This document shows, piece by piece, positions 47,654 through 61,126 of a DNA stretch of 64,000 nucleotides; the first letter of the stretch is position 1; each line of letters begins with the position of its first letter. This DNA is from Coccinella septempunctata (taxonomy: Eukaryota > Arthropoda > Insecta > Coleoptera > Coccinellidae). A program made the translations under genes and the position numbers. A model generated the notes under the pieces. That model made no database searches. It was not told where the DNA came from and saw only the letters and a list, made by a program, of their open reading frames with translations. Location: contig NC_058193.1 of assembly GCF_907165205.1 (NCBI RefSeq), positions 21,403,521 to 21,467,520 on the forward strand, written 5' to 3'.

Positions 47654-48625
47654 CTGAAATAATAGGTTTATGAGCTTGAATGACTCAATACTCAATTCTG
47701 GAGGGCAAGAGTCCTTTTTGTAATGGAAAACGGAAAGGAGGCAAATCGTTCAGATGCATATACGACCATACCGATCCAGAATATTTTCTACGAAGCCACG
47801 TTGATCCTTTTTCAAAAAAGTAACACCACATGTGATATTCTAAATAGGACTACCTGTTTATTAGATATTGCTTTTTCATTTCACAATTTCTTTCCAATTA
47901 TTATTGTGTGCAACTTTTCTTATACATTTTAGCTTGTCAATTATTGTTCAATTGCATCAATGAAAATTTCCACCAGTGAAAAGTAACAAAAAACTCACAT
48001 GCAAACATAAGATAATTCTTTGTGCATTGGGAGAAAAGTGAATTCGTAGCCTAGATTCACCAGATATTATGTAATCGATTGAAAAAGCGTCTGAGCCTGA
48101 GAACTAAACTGTCAGTCCACGCCATGTTTCTAAAAATCAAATACCGTAATATGTAAATGGAAGGTCTGTTTCAAACAAACAATAAACAATATAAATTTTT
48201 TCAATTTGAAGTTCATTTTTGTGAGAACCGTTTAATATGTATTAAATTGAAAAAATTTTGGTGCAATTCTTAATCGATTCTGAATCATTGTTCGCTATCT
48301 TGTATTTTACATTTCCACCAAGAAATGACATGAGTAGTTTCTATCATGCAGTCAGTTGCCACATTCATTTTACAATACGTTTTGTGAACAAAATCGTCTT
48401 ATGTGGTTGGGGAAAAACCGTATGCCTGCCCATACCTTATATAGTGTGTCTGAACCCGCGAAGGACGCTGTCATAATACAATTATTTTTATTTTATTTTT
48501 CTAGGCATCATACTTTTGTAAAATTGGGGACAAAAATTTTATATTGAAAACTCCGTGAAATAGCGACGGCTGTTCAAGTATTATTTACATTAATTAATGT
48601 GTAAGGAATACTGTCTTCCAAAATA
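47654..48625. other. Upstream region of the secreted-protein gene
   Basis: It presumably contains the non-coding first exon and promoter (minus strand), but I could not place them with confidence. No other gene seen. Confidence 0.35.
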
Positions 48626-49711
48626 TGTACAGGGTGGGCAAATTTCGATGTTTTAGCACTAGAGCTTTTAAACCAGAGGAGACAAAATCTGATACCCCAT
48701 TCTCTTTTTCTGAGAAACTAACAAGAGTAGCAGTCATTTTTGGCCACCTTCTTTTGTTTTCGAGTTATAAGCGAAAATTGGAATAATGGCAATTTCGAAA
48801 TAAATTTATATCTCCGCTCATACTGATGATAGAGCTCTGAAATTAAAACATTATACAGGCACTTTTTTAAGTATAATCCAGTGGCGTGCTTGCCTTTTAG
48901 CAGGATTTTTAATTACGAAGCTATGACTCAAAGTTATGTTTTTTTAAATGGAAACACTAGATTTCTGTGCAAATTTTTGAAAGCTTAATTTTTATTGATT
49001 TCAAAAATATATAACATCATATGATTTGTAACAATATAAACAATAGAAAATGGTCAAAAACCTTTTTTCTCAATATTTCTATGGTTTCAACTTTTGACGA
49101 GCACAGAAAAATAGAGCTTCTTATAACAAGAGCAGACTCCTTCCGGCAATGTCATTCTTTCTATACTTTTTACCAATTTTCACAAAATTTGAATCTTGGA
49201 GAAATTGAGTAAGAAGCATAGAAATGAAAGGACTAATAGAAGGAGACTGTGGTAATAGAAATATTGAGAAAAAAGGTTTTCCATTTTTTATATTGATACA
49301 AACTATATGATGTTATATATTTTAGAAATCAGTAAAAATTGAGCTCTCAAAAAATTGCACAGAAATCTAGTGTTCCCATTCAAAAAACATAACTTTGGGT
49401 CATAGCTCCGTAATTAAAAATCCTGCTAAACAGGCAAGCACGCCACTGGATTCTACTTAAAAAAGTGCCTGTATAATGTTTTCATTTGAGAGCTCTATCA
49501 TCAGTATTAGCCGTGATATTAATTTATTTCGAAATCGCCATTTTTCCAATTTTCGCTTATAAGTCGAAAACAAAAGAAGGTGACCAAAAATGACTACTAC
49601 TCTTATTAGTTTCTCAGAAAAAGAGAACGAGAATGGGGTATCAGATTTTGTCTATCTCCACTGGTTCAAAAGCTGTAGTGCTAAAACATCGAAATTTGCC
49701 CACCATGTACA
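48626..49711. repeat. Foldback element, arms ~460 bp
   Basis: The left end tgtacagggtgggcaaattt is mirrored by the right end (reversed) tgtacatggtgggcaaattt. Matching continues through ttttagcact..., ctctttttctgagaaacta, acttttttaagt and ttatgttttttt to a ~160-bp centre (49089-49250). The first 14 bp at the tip are shared with the element at 61127-61741, so the two belong to one family or use one transposase. No coding sequence. Confidence 0.8.
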
Positions 49712-52700
49712 TTGCCTTGAACTCAATAATCTAGTCAAAATCATATTCAAGGTATTTCTACAGAAATTTCGAATACTTTTAGGTGAGAGTTATTCCTAGA
49801 GAAAGCCCCATAACAATAAAATAAACGGAAATAATAAAGTTCATACGACTTCCGGCTTTTTGGAAATAAGTAAATCATTTTATGTTTCGAGAGGTATATT
49901 CTTTTCAAAGGACTCTCTGGAAGTCTGGAGGGTCTCATTACTTAGTCTATAGTTTCACTTGTGGTATGTCTTCTTTAATCTGGTTCAGAAGGAACTTCTG
50001 TGAAATAAAATTGAGCTCTTTGAGTCCTTATATTTAGTTTTATTGTTAGCGAAAGAAGATAACAAAAGTTATTTTCAAGTTTACGTCCATCTTCTGAATA
50101 TCAATTGCCCTTAGAGGACTACTCAGTGTTTTTCTTTATTTTTGAAGCATATGAAGTTAGCTAATTATATGTATAACATGAAGTGAATGAAAGGGTTGAT
50201 AATGTCGCCTTCTATGAGAATTATTAAGTTCATTCTTTTCAATTTTTTATTTGGAAATGTAGAAACAGGATTGGGTCTGGCTTATTTGAGAAGATATTGA
50301 ACAAAAAGAATAGGAATATATATGTTATCAAAATCTCATCTACCATACAATGGTGTAAGATAAAGAATAGGAATACCGAATGTAAAATCTCAGTTTAAAT
50401 GGATATCCTAAGTATCTAAATGTCAACCCACTCTACAGGGGGAATCTTTGACTCCTACAAATATTTCAACAGTTGATTCTTGGTGTGAACAAAATACTTT
50501 TGTCCTTTACCATTTTTTCCGAATCGGCTCGGTTTGAAAGATACATACCGTTGAAAAACCATAAACAAATGTAATTTTTAGTTATATCTCAGAAACGGTC
50601 TGATCGAATGAAATGAATTTGGGAATATAATTTTTCATTTATTCGATGAATCTTTTTCGAACACAAGATATCACCCACATCTTCCAGTTTTCTCATTATG
50701 ACCATTACGTACCATAAAACTACCAAAAATTCAAAGAACCCAACTCTTGACAATAAGTTGGACACTATCTGATGAATGTTTGAACGTTTTGTAAAATGAA
50801 AGTATCCCTCCTATTTTCTCATGTAATGCGTCGTTTTCGAGTAATTCGATGTTCAAAAAAAAGAATATTTGAGATATTCGGAACATTGGGTACTGGCTGA
50901 ATTCAACTCTGTTTGTAAGATGCACAGATGTGTACTATCATAGATTTATCTTATTATTCAGAAGAGAATTTTGTTTCTCCAGGGGTGACATAGCTCATCA
51001 TGGAAACTTAAAATGGCTATATCTTTTTATCAGAGCCGAATCGGAAATGGTGTAGTAAGAAGTGTTTTTTTTTTACTTCAAGAATCTACTGTTAAAATAT
51101 TTGTACGTGTCAAAAGACTGTATAGTGAAATACTCCAGCAAATCGAAATTTAGCGCACTTGAAAACTTGAAGTTAGTAAGTCACCGTTTAATGTAGATGA
51201 AAATGAACAGTTGAATAAAATGCGAATTTGCTATTTCTTATATTGCAATATTCCTCAACTGAATCATTAGAATCCTGTTAACTTGAACTGTTAATCTCCC
51301 GATTACTGGTAATGTGCAGGAGAAATATTCATTACCTCTACATTTAATTATAATGAATCATTAATTTTCTTTCATTCCATTCAACGAAGATCGAATGTTT
51401 GCAATTAAACAGCACTAGGCATTATGGTCTTCTAACCCTGTAAACAACTTCCGCATAAGGTGAAATTTCATAGATATAAATGTACAATTTGGCAAGATGT
51501 CAATTTCCTTTTTTCGGCAAATTTTAAGGTGATAATTAGAATTCCAAAATCCTCGAGGCTTTTTGGAATACCTGAGAACTTGAAATGAAGTTCGAGAACT
51601 CATCTGCAATGGGGCAAGTTGAAATGAAATCCGATATGGATATGACGGCATTACAATATCCATATTATTATTATGTGATTGAATAAAGATATTTCATTTC
51701 ATATAGAGTAACCAGGGTGTTGACTAAAGATGAGGCAAAGGGCATCCGTGTCGAAAAAATTAATATTTCTTAAAGAAACCTGGGGTCAAATACCTATTCA
51801 CCCCTTCTGAGATACGGACGGGGTATCAAAAATACGAACTGTTAGTTTTCGTCGATGGAATTGAAAGAGCAAGAGTTATTTAGTTGAAGTTTTCTGAAAA
51901 AAAATTAGGTCGTATTTCCGCTGTTTGAATCGAGTACTATCAAGGTCAAGAATACCTTTTTCAACAAGTACACCAAGGTTTCAGGGAAAGAAGTTCTCAG
52001 CTGCAAATTTGCATTCCATATCTCATAAAGGATGCATTTTTGACCTCATGTTTTCGAACAAGAAATAAGTTATAGCATGTTTGTCCCATTTTTAGTGAAC
52101 ACCTAGTATAAGATGAAATATCATTAACTTTTATATTATCCCATAATAATAATGTGAATATGGTCATATTTTCCTTACGTTCTGATTGGATTCTGAGAAA
52201 ATAGTTAATTTAGAACTTTAAATTAGGTCGATAAGAGTGCCATGAAATTTGTAGTACCAATTTGATATTCAAGGTCATAGGCTATAGTAAAAATCTTGAC
52301 GATTGGATTGTTAATAGGGAATGGTTAAGATATTAAGGCTCGGTACTAAAATTGAATTTAGTCGCATCTACGCTTTAACTGAACGATCAACTGAGGTGAT
52401 AACAATCAAAGGAAAAGTAGAATCTAGTACCAATTTAATCTCGAATAATTATTCAGATTTCTGTATCCACGATTTTTGGGCAGTTGTTAGCACATTCATT
52501 ATCTGCCGACGATTTTGAAAATTCTATACTTACGAATAAATGAAACTGGAATAGGTATCTCTCTGTAATTTTCGAATACGAGACTTTTTTGATTTTTTTT
52601 GGTTATTTGCACGTTACCTAAATCAATTGATTTAGTGTTGCAACACTTTTCAAAATTTTGTCTGTCTGTCTGTTTATTTGTCCGGGGTAATCTCTGGAAA

Positions 52701-54374
52701 GAAAATTCGTCCTACGAAGCACAGTTTGTATTCAATAAAACATTTATGCAATTTTATTACACAGTTTTATTATGGTCTGAGTTTTTGAATAAGATAACAG
52801 TGTGGTGACGAAAATGGTGCTCAACACTACTATCTTCCATGCTATACCAGAATTTTTCCTTCTATGGCAATCCCTGAATATGAAGTCTCTCATTCCTGCT
52901 ATCTCTTTCTGTTCTACTCAATAAACGAGAATAGAAAATATATAATTATATTCAGTCATTTTGAAAAACAAGCTCCGAATTCAAGATTTTCCATATTTTC
53001 TGTTACCTCTATGAATATAATTCCGAAGCTTATTGCTTTTTCATCAGTAGGAAACAAACCATCAGATATATTATCCTACTTCATAATTTTCGTAAACCTC
53101 CATTTTTGAAAAATAAATTAAATATTTTATATTGTGAATTGAAAATAAAAAACAACAGAAATATTCCACTAATAATAAGGAACTGACAAGAGCATGTGAA
53201 GTTTTTGGCATTTTTTTGTCCCAAACAAATTATTCATTGCCTACCTATGCTGCAATTAGACAGAGAAGAAAATTCTGGGCTTGTGTTTATTACATCTGAA
53301 TATATATAATTAAAAACATATTTTTGGTAAGACAACTTCATGCCAAAGGAATGTAGAAAATACAGGATGTTTCATTTAAAAAAACATATGTTTGCTTCGT
53401 AACTGAAAGATAAACGATGTAAGGAAAACACTAAGTCACCGGATTCTCTCAAGTTTCAACTTTTTCGATAAGTTTAAATATAATTGAGAAGTGCCTGAAA
53501 AGTAATACTTTTCTATTCCGCCCTATATCTAAGAAAACAAAAGGTCTATCAAATTCTGCTTCCGAGATTTCCACATTCATTGAAAAGTTGCTCGCTATCG
53601 TTAAAACCGCAATCCTCTATCTTGAAAGGTAAGGGAGATACCCTGCAAAAGTGCCCAAAATGGCATAACCTGTACATATACAATATTTCTTATATTTCTG
53701 AAATCTGTTCTTTGAATTTAAATATTCCTTTTTCACTATGAGTAAAAAAATGAGAAAAAAATTAAGTCGTCTACACTAATTGCATCAATAATAAAAATTC
53801 ATGTTTTCATTATTCAGTAGGAAATTAGGAAATAAATAGTAAGCATAAAATGGCTTTGAAAATATTATAGCTCCCCTGAAATTGTTATTGTTACGTTTTG
53901 AAATAGGTATAAAGATTTTATAACATGATAGCAAATCTGTTTTGAATGTCTTTCTGAAAATTTTCTCAGTCTCTACACAATAGTGTTTAAATTTTGAAAT
54001 TTGGGAGAATATTTTTCAGAATTAAATTTTGGGATTTGAAATGATATATTTTTGTAATTTACAACTTCTTCGTTAAATGTTGACGCGACTCTATCTCCTT
54101 TTCGTCTGGTTAGTTTGTATTAATTTGAAAAAATGTATGACCTATAACATAGTTTTGGGCCCCCAAATTCATTACCCACAAACTTAAGGAGTAGAAGTCA
54201 TGCAGTAAAAAGTATTCTAACGATTAACATTGAAAAAATTTATATTTTGAGATAGAGAAGTCCACCTGGAACGTCTCCGGCATGGGCAATATGAATTTTT
54301 TATGCTGAATTTATCTCAGCATCAGTCAACTGAAACTGAAGTCAAGAGCTGAAAAGATTGTTCCCCAATGTTAC
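49712..54374. other. Non-coding, old repeats
   Basis: Contains the inverted partner (50640-50752) of the repeat at 23640, a tip-like agggtgttgactaaagatg at 51714 with a loosely mirrored agtgaacacctagtat near 52098, and a short (TCTG)3-4 run at 52660. No exon is recognised. Confidence 0.4.
50640..50752. repeat. Dispersed repeat, inverted partner of 23640-23755
   Basis: Reverse complement reads aagagttgggttcttt...ggtacgtaatggtcataatga...gaagatgtgggtg, matching the copy beside mariner copy 3. Confidence 0.6.
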
Positions 54375-55118
54375 TATACATGTGTCCGTTGTCCGTAAAG
54401 TATGGAACAAAGTCATTTTTAGCTGAACAGACCGTTTCAAGAAATAATCGTGAAACACGTCGATTTTTGATTTTAATTTACCGTATTTCAATATAATAAT
54501 CTAATATACAGGGTGAATTACTTTCGAGTAATGACGTCACCGTCATTTTTTTAAATGGAACACCCCCATTTTGTCTAAATTTTCGGATCACTCTAGCTGA
54601 GCTGATTCCAAAAATGTATCACATGTTGATTCCAATTGGTACAGGGTGGACAAAAATACAATATGATAATTATAGTAATATTCCTGAACAACTCATTTTT
54701 ATTAATCTAAAAATGTAACAAACTACAGGATGTTACATTTAAACCAATTGCCGCTAGACAATAAGAATTTTTGATAATATTGTTAATTTGACTAACAAAG
54801 AATATTACGCGTTACTTTATGAGCACACACAAAACTATTGTATTTTTGTCTACCTTGTACCAATTGGAATCAACATGTGATACATTTTTGGAATCAGCTC
54901 AGCTAGAGTGTTCCGAAAATTGAGACAAAATGGGGGTGTTTCATTCAAAAAAATGACGGTGACGTCATTACTCTAAAGTAATTCACCCTGTATATTAGAT
55001 TATTATTTTAAAATACGGTGAATTAAAATCAAAAATCGACTTGTTTCAGGATTATTTCTTAAAACGGTCTGTTCAGCTAAAAATGACTTTGTTCCATACT
55101 TTACGGACACAGTGTATA
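54375..55118. repeat. Foldback element with Tc1-like tips, arms ~300 bp
   Basis: The left arm (tgtccgtaaagtatggaaca ... agtcatttttagctgaacag) is mirrored on the right (ctgttcagctaaaaatgact ... ttccatactttacggacac). Both arms also contain caccctgtatatta/taatatacagggtg and the block aaaatgggggtgt. The tips lie next to TA. The interior (54680-54820) is unique. Confidence 0.8.
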
Positions 55119-57380
55119 TTCTTGAGGAAAAATCTCTCTAGCAGCTGTAGTGTTTCGGGAATAGATCTCAACAGCTACTATATTCTTTATTGTGATTTTG
55201 TCATCAAGGTAAAATAAACTACATGTCAAGTTGATTTTTACGGCTAGGATCAACAATGCGCAGAATGATAAATGAAAAAATAATTTTTTACTTTTGCATT
55301 TTGCGGATGTGGTGCGAAAAGTTTTGAGGTCAGCTACCTACAATATATAGGTACAGATATTTCATAGCACGCATACATATCAGATGAAGAGTTACTCGAA
55401 CCCATTGATATGATGAGATCAGATGACTAGACATAAATATAAACAACAGGTTCAACCTTCACCCTGAAGAATGTAAATTAACGAGAAGCGGTTACACCTC
55501 AATGGTGCAACCACTGTTATTCCTTCCATTCAGAAACTCACCTGTCTACTTAAATAAGGAACTCGCTCTTACAGTCTTCTTAAACAATCGACAACACTAG
55601 AGTCACTGGATCATATTCACATATCCGTAAAATTCAACAATTTTTTTTCGAACCGACTAGACGTCGCCGAAGCAAAGAAGATTTCCGTATACTTCAGGTG
55701 CTATCGGACGTGGACTTGACTGGAAGTACCTGCGTGTCGAAGCACAGAGTCTTTGGGAATAACTGTATCGGCACCGGTACTAGAATTTGGTTGCGTGGTG
55801 CTTGAATTGCTTGGAAGTAATCAAGAATTTTATTGACCGATCCTCGGGCACTGAGGTAATCGAGTTCCCAATGACTCGTGCTGAATGGACATAAAGTGCC
55901 ATAATTCGAGGAATTAGTTTCGTGTCGAGCGATTATTGGAGACTACCTGTAATTTTTTGGAGATTGTTGGTTGTGGGAATTTTGGGAATGAGTCATCTTT
56001 CGATGGAGAGAGATGTGTTTCTGTGAAGAATGAATTTTGGAAAGTTTTTCCAATGAGGAGTAAAAAAAATCGAATGAAGCCAACACTTGAAAGTTATAAC
56101 CTTCTCTTTTGAAATTTTCATAGTTCCAGACTACTAAATAAAGGTTGATTAAGATTAGGATGCATAAACACTTGTTGTCAATTTACCTTATTCGAAATAC
56201 GTTCAATATTAAAAGTAAAAAAAAATGCAAGCACCTCCCAGTATCATTTTAATTAAATGTTTCATTGAAAATTGAAATTTTTTTAAATATGAATTTGCAA
56301 AAAGACCAGATTCTGATAAAGTGGTATGTGAAGCTTTCAAGTGGTACACCTTTTCATTCTTTTTTTGAAAAATGCGACGTATAGACTCACGATGTAATTT
56401 TATTGGAAAAACGAAAGATCTTTCAACTACGTTTATGGAAAACTCAACATACTTTCGCGCTGAAAATTTGATCCCTAAACAGTTTTCAGACCTTGCAGAT
56501 TTTACCGGAAAGAGCCTAGTATTTTCTTATTCAAAAGGCATACCCCAGTATACACATACACACAGTTTATTTTCGCATCGTGAGATCGCTGATTTAATGG
56601 TAGTATCAATAGAGTGTCCATTGGGTAAAAACTCAACGGTTTATGAATTATTGGAATTCTTATGAAAATAATTGTGAAAACGAGCGTTGACACTTTTTTG
56701 AATATTTAATATCGTATCGTAAAATCGACTTGAACAATAAAAAAATAAGGTTGTAGGAAATCTGAAAATTTGGAGTTTTGACGAATTCGAATTGTCCAAC
56801 TTGATCATAAACAACACTGTATATTTTAGATACAAACAGCACACAGCATTATAACAATGGGAAAATTGAAATTGAAAAAGATTTCTTTTTTTGAACTTCT
56901 ATAGCAGACACAAGGTACCTATTCAATATTGTTGAAATTGCCATCAAATTGGCTATCTAACGATGTGAAGATAAACTGGGTGTTCCATTTGAAGTAAGAA
57001 AGTAGAAGGTTGTTTTCGGTTATACCGGAAGTTGCAGAGATCTGAAAATATTTGAGGGAGAAAATTCATTGTCGATTGTCGAAAATCACAACATTCATAT
57101 TATTATCAAAGGCCCTCGAGGTGAATCACCCTCGCCTTACTTATTCCACAGTATAGACTGGGCTTATTCTTCGAGTTGGTCTTGGTCAGAATGGTATGCG
57201 ATGATTGGATGAATGGAACCGATTGGCTCTCTCTTTTTTTCTATTTAATTTTGATTACGCATTCAGTGAAAATTCAAGAAATATCTTTGATACTAAAGTT
57301 CCAATATTCATTAGAATTCAAACGTATTGAACTAATTGTTTTGCTCTGGCCAGATTAACATCTTGCCTACCACGAAACTC
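55119..57380. other. Non-coding; GC-richer patch at 55450-56000
   Basis: The 55450-56000 patch differs in composition from its surroundings and contains several CAG/GT and GAG/GTAA donor-like sites (for example near 55698 and 55854), as an untranslated first exon on the plus strand would. No downstream coding exon was found in the window, so this is only a possibility. Confidence 0.3.
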
Positions 57381-57580
57381 ACTTCTTCATGCTTATTATG
57401 ATTTAATTTATGGCAACATGTCATATAACAATTAATTTTGGGAATACAGCGCATAATATAGCAAAAGGATTTTCCTAGCTCAAAAGAGGGCCTTACGAAT
57501 CATATTCAATATCCCCAACCGTGAATTTTGTAGCCCATATTTCCAACAATATAACATTTTAACCTTTTCTTGTGTGTATA
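57381..57580 (+). pseudogene. LINE C-terminal fragment
   Basis: Translation gives HAYYDLIYGNMSYN, then LAQKRALRIIFNIPNREFC and SPYFQQYNILTFSCVYI, the typical post-RT block of Jockey/CR1-type LINEs. A stop and a frame change occur in between. It is cut off by the foldback element starting at 57581. Confidence 0.75.
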
Positions 57581-58169
57581 TATACAGGCTGTTTCCAAAT
57601 TAGACGTGAACTTTGTTGTTAGTATCACTCATTTGATGTCGTTTGAGCCATATTTATTGATAACCAAAAATCAACAATTTCCGAGATACTATTCGAGTTG
57701 TGTTTTTCGAAAAATTTCTCACCTCACTTCATTTTTCGTCAATTCATTCTACGTTGACCAAGTTTGATTATAATTTTGGATTATATCCTGTACTAGATGT
57801 TAAAAAGAATTAGTATGATTTAAAAGTTGGTATATGCATTGTAACGAAAACTTTTTTAGGGAATGAAGAAACAAGTTTTGAAAATATTTTTTTATACATG
57901 AATTATTGTGGAATTCAAAAGTTTCAGGCAAATTGATACCAGAATACCAGAAATTGATTCTTCTTTTCTTCATATACCAAATTTTAAATCATACTTAATT
58001 CTCTCTCAATATCTAATATAGGATAGTAGTAAGGTGAAAAATTTTTTGAAAAACACAAGTACTCAAATATCTCGGAAACTGTTGATTTTTGGTTATCAAT
58101 AAATATTGCTCAAACAACAGCAGTTGAGTCCTCCAAGGTTCACGTCTTATTTAGAAATACCCTGTATAA
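57581..58169. repeat. Foldback element inserted at the end of a LINE fragment
   Basis: The left end tatacaggctgtttccaaat and the right end (reversed) tatacagggtatttctaaat pair. The pairing then continues through gacgtgaac, ttgataaccaaaaatcaaca and tttgaaaaa blocks. Arms ~250 bp. Ends TATACAGG lie at TA. No gene. Confidence 0.75.
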
Positions 58170-59094
58170 TATAGTGCTGTATACCAGAGATAATCTGGAG
58201 TTGTTTTAGTAAGAATGCTGATTTCCATTTGTACAATACAAGAAATTCTGACATGCTGTCGATACCATGCCACAAAATCAAAAAATTCGAAAATTCGGCA
58301 TATCAAAATGGCATAACGCTTAATAATCACTTGCCTTCAAGTCAATTCGAATTTGAAATCGATGCTGTTATAAAAGACATTATAGCATTGAAGAATTTGT
58401 GGTAGATTGAGTATTTAAGGCTAGTTTTGCGTTCTTTGTTTTTGTATTTATTGAATTTTGTACATTGCATATTTTTATTCTTCTCTACCATTCGACAGGT
58501 TTGTTTCATGAATTGTATTATTGTAAAATTTTATTTATGTACCTATTTGTAACATTCTCTGTGATAGATTTCCACTTTGACCTGTCTTTTACATGTACTA
58601 TGTCTATCAGGACTAATAAAGATTACCTACATTCTATATTAGATTATGTTCTTTTCAAACTCCACAATTGTGTTCAGTCCAATAATGAAAAGAAAACACA
58701 TATAGAGACGGTTTATCGTATGGATAAATAATTATTACCTTTACTTTACAGTTCGCGCCTCATAATGAATGTTTCAGTTTTCAAGGAAGGTTATTATCCT
58801 TCTTGAAAAAACTCGGAGCATCAACCGTGTGGATAAAAGAATCGTGAGTATGTTGAATATATTAAACGACAAAATTGCTTGTTGGAACTATTCGAACCGT
58901 TAATATTCTTCATTTTACAATGGTTGGAGAAGCAACATAGAAGAACGACTTACTATACTCTACAGTAAGGTACACCAATACACCATAAACATTCTGAAAA
59001 AGAACGCCTTCATTGCTAATATGTTTTTTCTAGTAAAAAACATCTATAAATGATGACAAAACCTTCTTAAATTGAACATTCTATTGAATATTTA

Positions 59095-59165
59095 TATCTA
59101 CTATGGGTTTGTTTACAGCCAACTTGTGTACAATATCCTCCTCTGGGGCAACAAGCAACAGCACG
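59095..59165 (+). pseudogene. Short LINE fragment
   Basis: Translation YYGFVYSQLVYNILLWGNKQ matches the common LINE motif (Y-x-x-L-x-Y-x-I-x-x-W-G-N) downstream of the RT domain. The following sequence to about 59580 may also be LINE but is too broken to assign. Confidence 0.6.
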
Positions 59166-59793
59166 TCTGTTTCAAGATAGCTCATTGACCAAAAGCAGAG
59201 AGATATGACACATTGGTTTTTCAATTTGAAATCTGGCATTAAAAAAACAACGTTCATATCGAAAAATAAAGAACGCTTATAGAAACACTGCGAAGTCAAG
59301 AGATTTCTGGTCGGGATACCAAATGATCAGGTTTCAAAAATTGCGTTTCAAAAGGACAAAAAAACTACATTCGTACAATTGATATCGTACGAAATATCTT
59401 CTATTTTCTTCTCAAACCTCTTGAACCTACCAAATTTCGATAGCAACAAAGAGCAAAGAGCCTATCAATCGGATGAATCGAGAATTACAAACATTTATAG
59501 TGCATATACTATGTCTCTTCTACAAATTGTTCTTCTCATTCTGCTTCCATTTTCTCAAAACTTTGTTTACTCTGTCGCCTCGGTGTAGTTTTCCCCTTTT
59601 CAATTGAAAACAATTTTGTTCCTATTTTTGTTTTATTCGTTATTCGGAATAGAGATATTCACATATCTGATGAATTAACGAATATTTTTAAGAAAAATGT
59701 TGATCATGAGAACAAATCCAAAAATTTCAAAACATTTTTCATACTTATATTCTACGGGAAATCAAAAGTATATGATAAGGTCTGAGAAATACG

Positions 59794-60005
59794 TATTTTG
59801 GCGTTGCAATAAGGACATCATACACAAAAATGTTTGAGAATATTTCGTGAATATTGAAAGCAGATTCTGGCATATTAGTTTGATTAATCTAAGCTTGTAT
59901 TCATATGGCAAGTGAAGATTCCAAAAATTATGGCGAACATCGAAACAGTGTCGTTACTCAGAATATATTTTGCCAATATTTTTGAATGCAGATCAACGCC
60001 AAAAT
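59794..60005. repeat. MITE with GGCGTTG/CAACGCC termini, copy 2
   Basis: The left tip tattttggcgttg is the inverted counterpart of the right tip caacgccaaaatgca. The interior matches the copy at 3951-4164 in order (aaaaatgttt...atattt...gtgaatattgaaa...attctggcat; cagaatatatttt). Confidence 0.65.
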
Positions 60006-60914
60006 GCATGATAAAATGATTATCATATTACTTCCGCTTTTCATTTGTATTTTTTAGGCTTCTGGCTGAGAATTTGACTCTAGAAAGAAACTAATTCGAA
60101 TCGGTAAATTAATTTTATATTATGGCTTTCAAAATGCCCTTCCCATACGGAAAAAATTGTTTCAAGTAACAGTGGATTTTAGACTTTAAATATTTAATAT
60201 AAATCCTGGTCAGGAAATTATTCCTTTCTACGGATGTTCCAGTCATCAATATAAATATCTTACATTTATTGTTCTGATTTATGACTGCAATATCGAATGC
60301 GAAACTGAAATCGCAGATGGATGAATACGAAGGTCTGAGAACAAAAGGTTGTTAAATTGGAGGAAAAAATAATTTATCGCGTCAACGATTTTTTATTATG
60401 GACATTTTTATTCTTAACACATGGATTCAGTACATTTCAGAGATATATTTATGATCTTCAAGGTACGCAAAAGAAAGATAAACGGAATTGGTGTAATAGG
60501 ATACCTGGAGTTCATCCTATACAAGAATGATTTCGATAAAGGTGAATTATGAAACTTACGTTACATTTTCTGAAGAATTCCAATTTATTTTTTGGACTAT
60601 ACGATACTTTGTGATAGACTTATGAATTCTAGATCTTATATCTTATAATATCATGTTTTATTATCTATTTATCTGTATAGGATCTATAGAATCCAATCTG
60701 ACATCCATCACGTTTCATTTGACAACGGGCGTTCGACAAAATTTTTACTTACGTAAAACGTAGGTTAAGAAATTTTGACGTTTTTTGTTGGAATTTCAAA
60801 TCAGAACTTTCAGATATTCCATACTTACTATATGAAATCACTCGCAACATATCCAATATAATATTGCAATTATTGCGATTATACTTACGAACACAGTAAT
60901 ACAGTGAGGTAAAT

Positions 60915-60951
60915 CATAGCCTACTAGAAGTTCTAATTCTAGTAGGCTATG
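60915..60951. repeat. Perfect 15-bp stem hairpin
   Basis: CATAGCCTACTAGAA is followed by a 7-nt loop and then its exact complement TTCTAGTAGGCTATG. No T-tract or coding context gives it a role. Confidence 0.7.
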
Positions 60952-61126
60952 GGTAAATATATACGGGGTGTCCCAATGAAAATTGAAAAAGAGCCACTTC
61001 CGCTACTCCTTGATATTATGATTAGCAACATCGATTCATTTTAAATGGATAATTATTGCACGAGCTGTTAGTATAATACATTCATTGATGTTCGTAAGGG
61101 GACACATTTTGACATATGAGGGAGAG

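Larger units (their letters stand above)
58170..61126. other. Non-coding with LINE and MITE remnants
   Basis: Holds a LINE fragment (59095-59165), a MITE (59794-60005) and a strong hairpin (60915-60951). No host exon recognised. Confidence 0.4.

Noticed and set aside
48820..48860. CTGATGA followed by TAGAGCTCT and GAAA, resembling a hammerhead core
   Set aside because: The would-be stem II is a self-complementary 8-mer with no loop, and no stem I, stem III or cleavage triplet could be found. It is part of a foldback arm.
51706..52110. Possible foldback with agggtgttgactaaa / agtgaacacct tips
   Set aside because: Only the outermost ~20 bp pair loosely and the interior does not; not strong enough to call.
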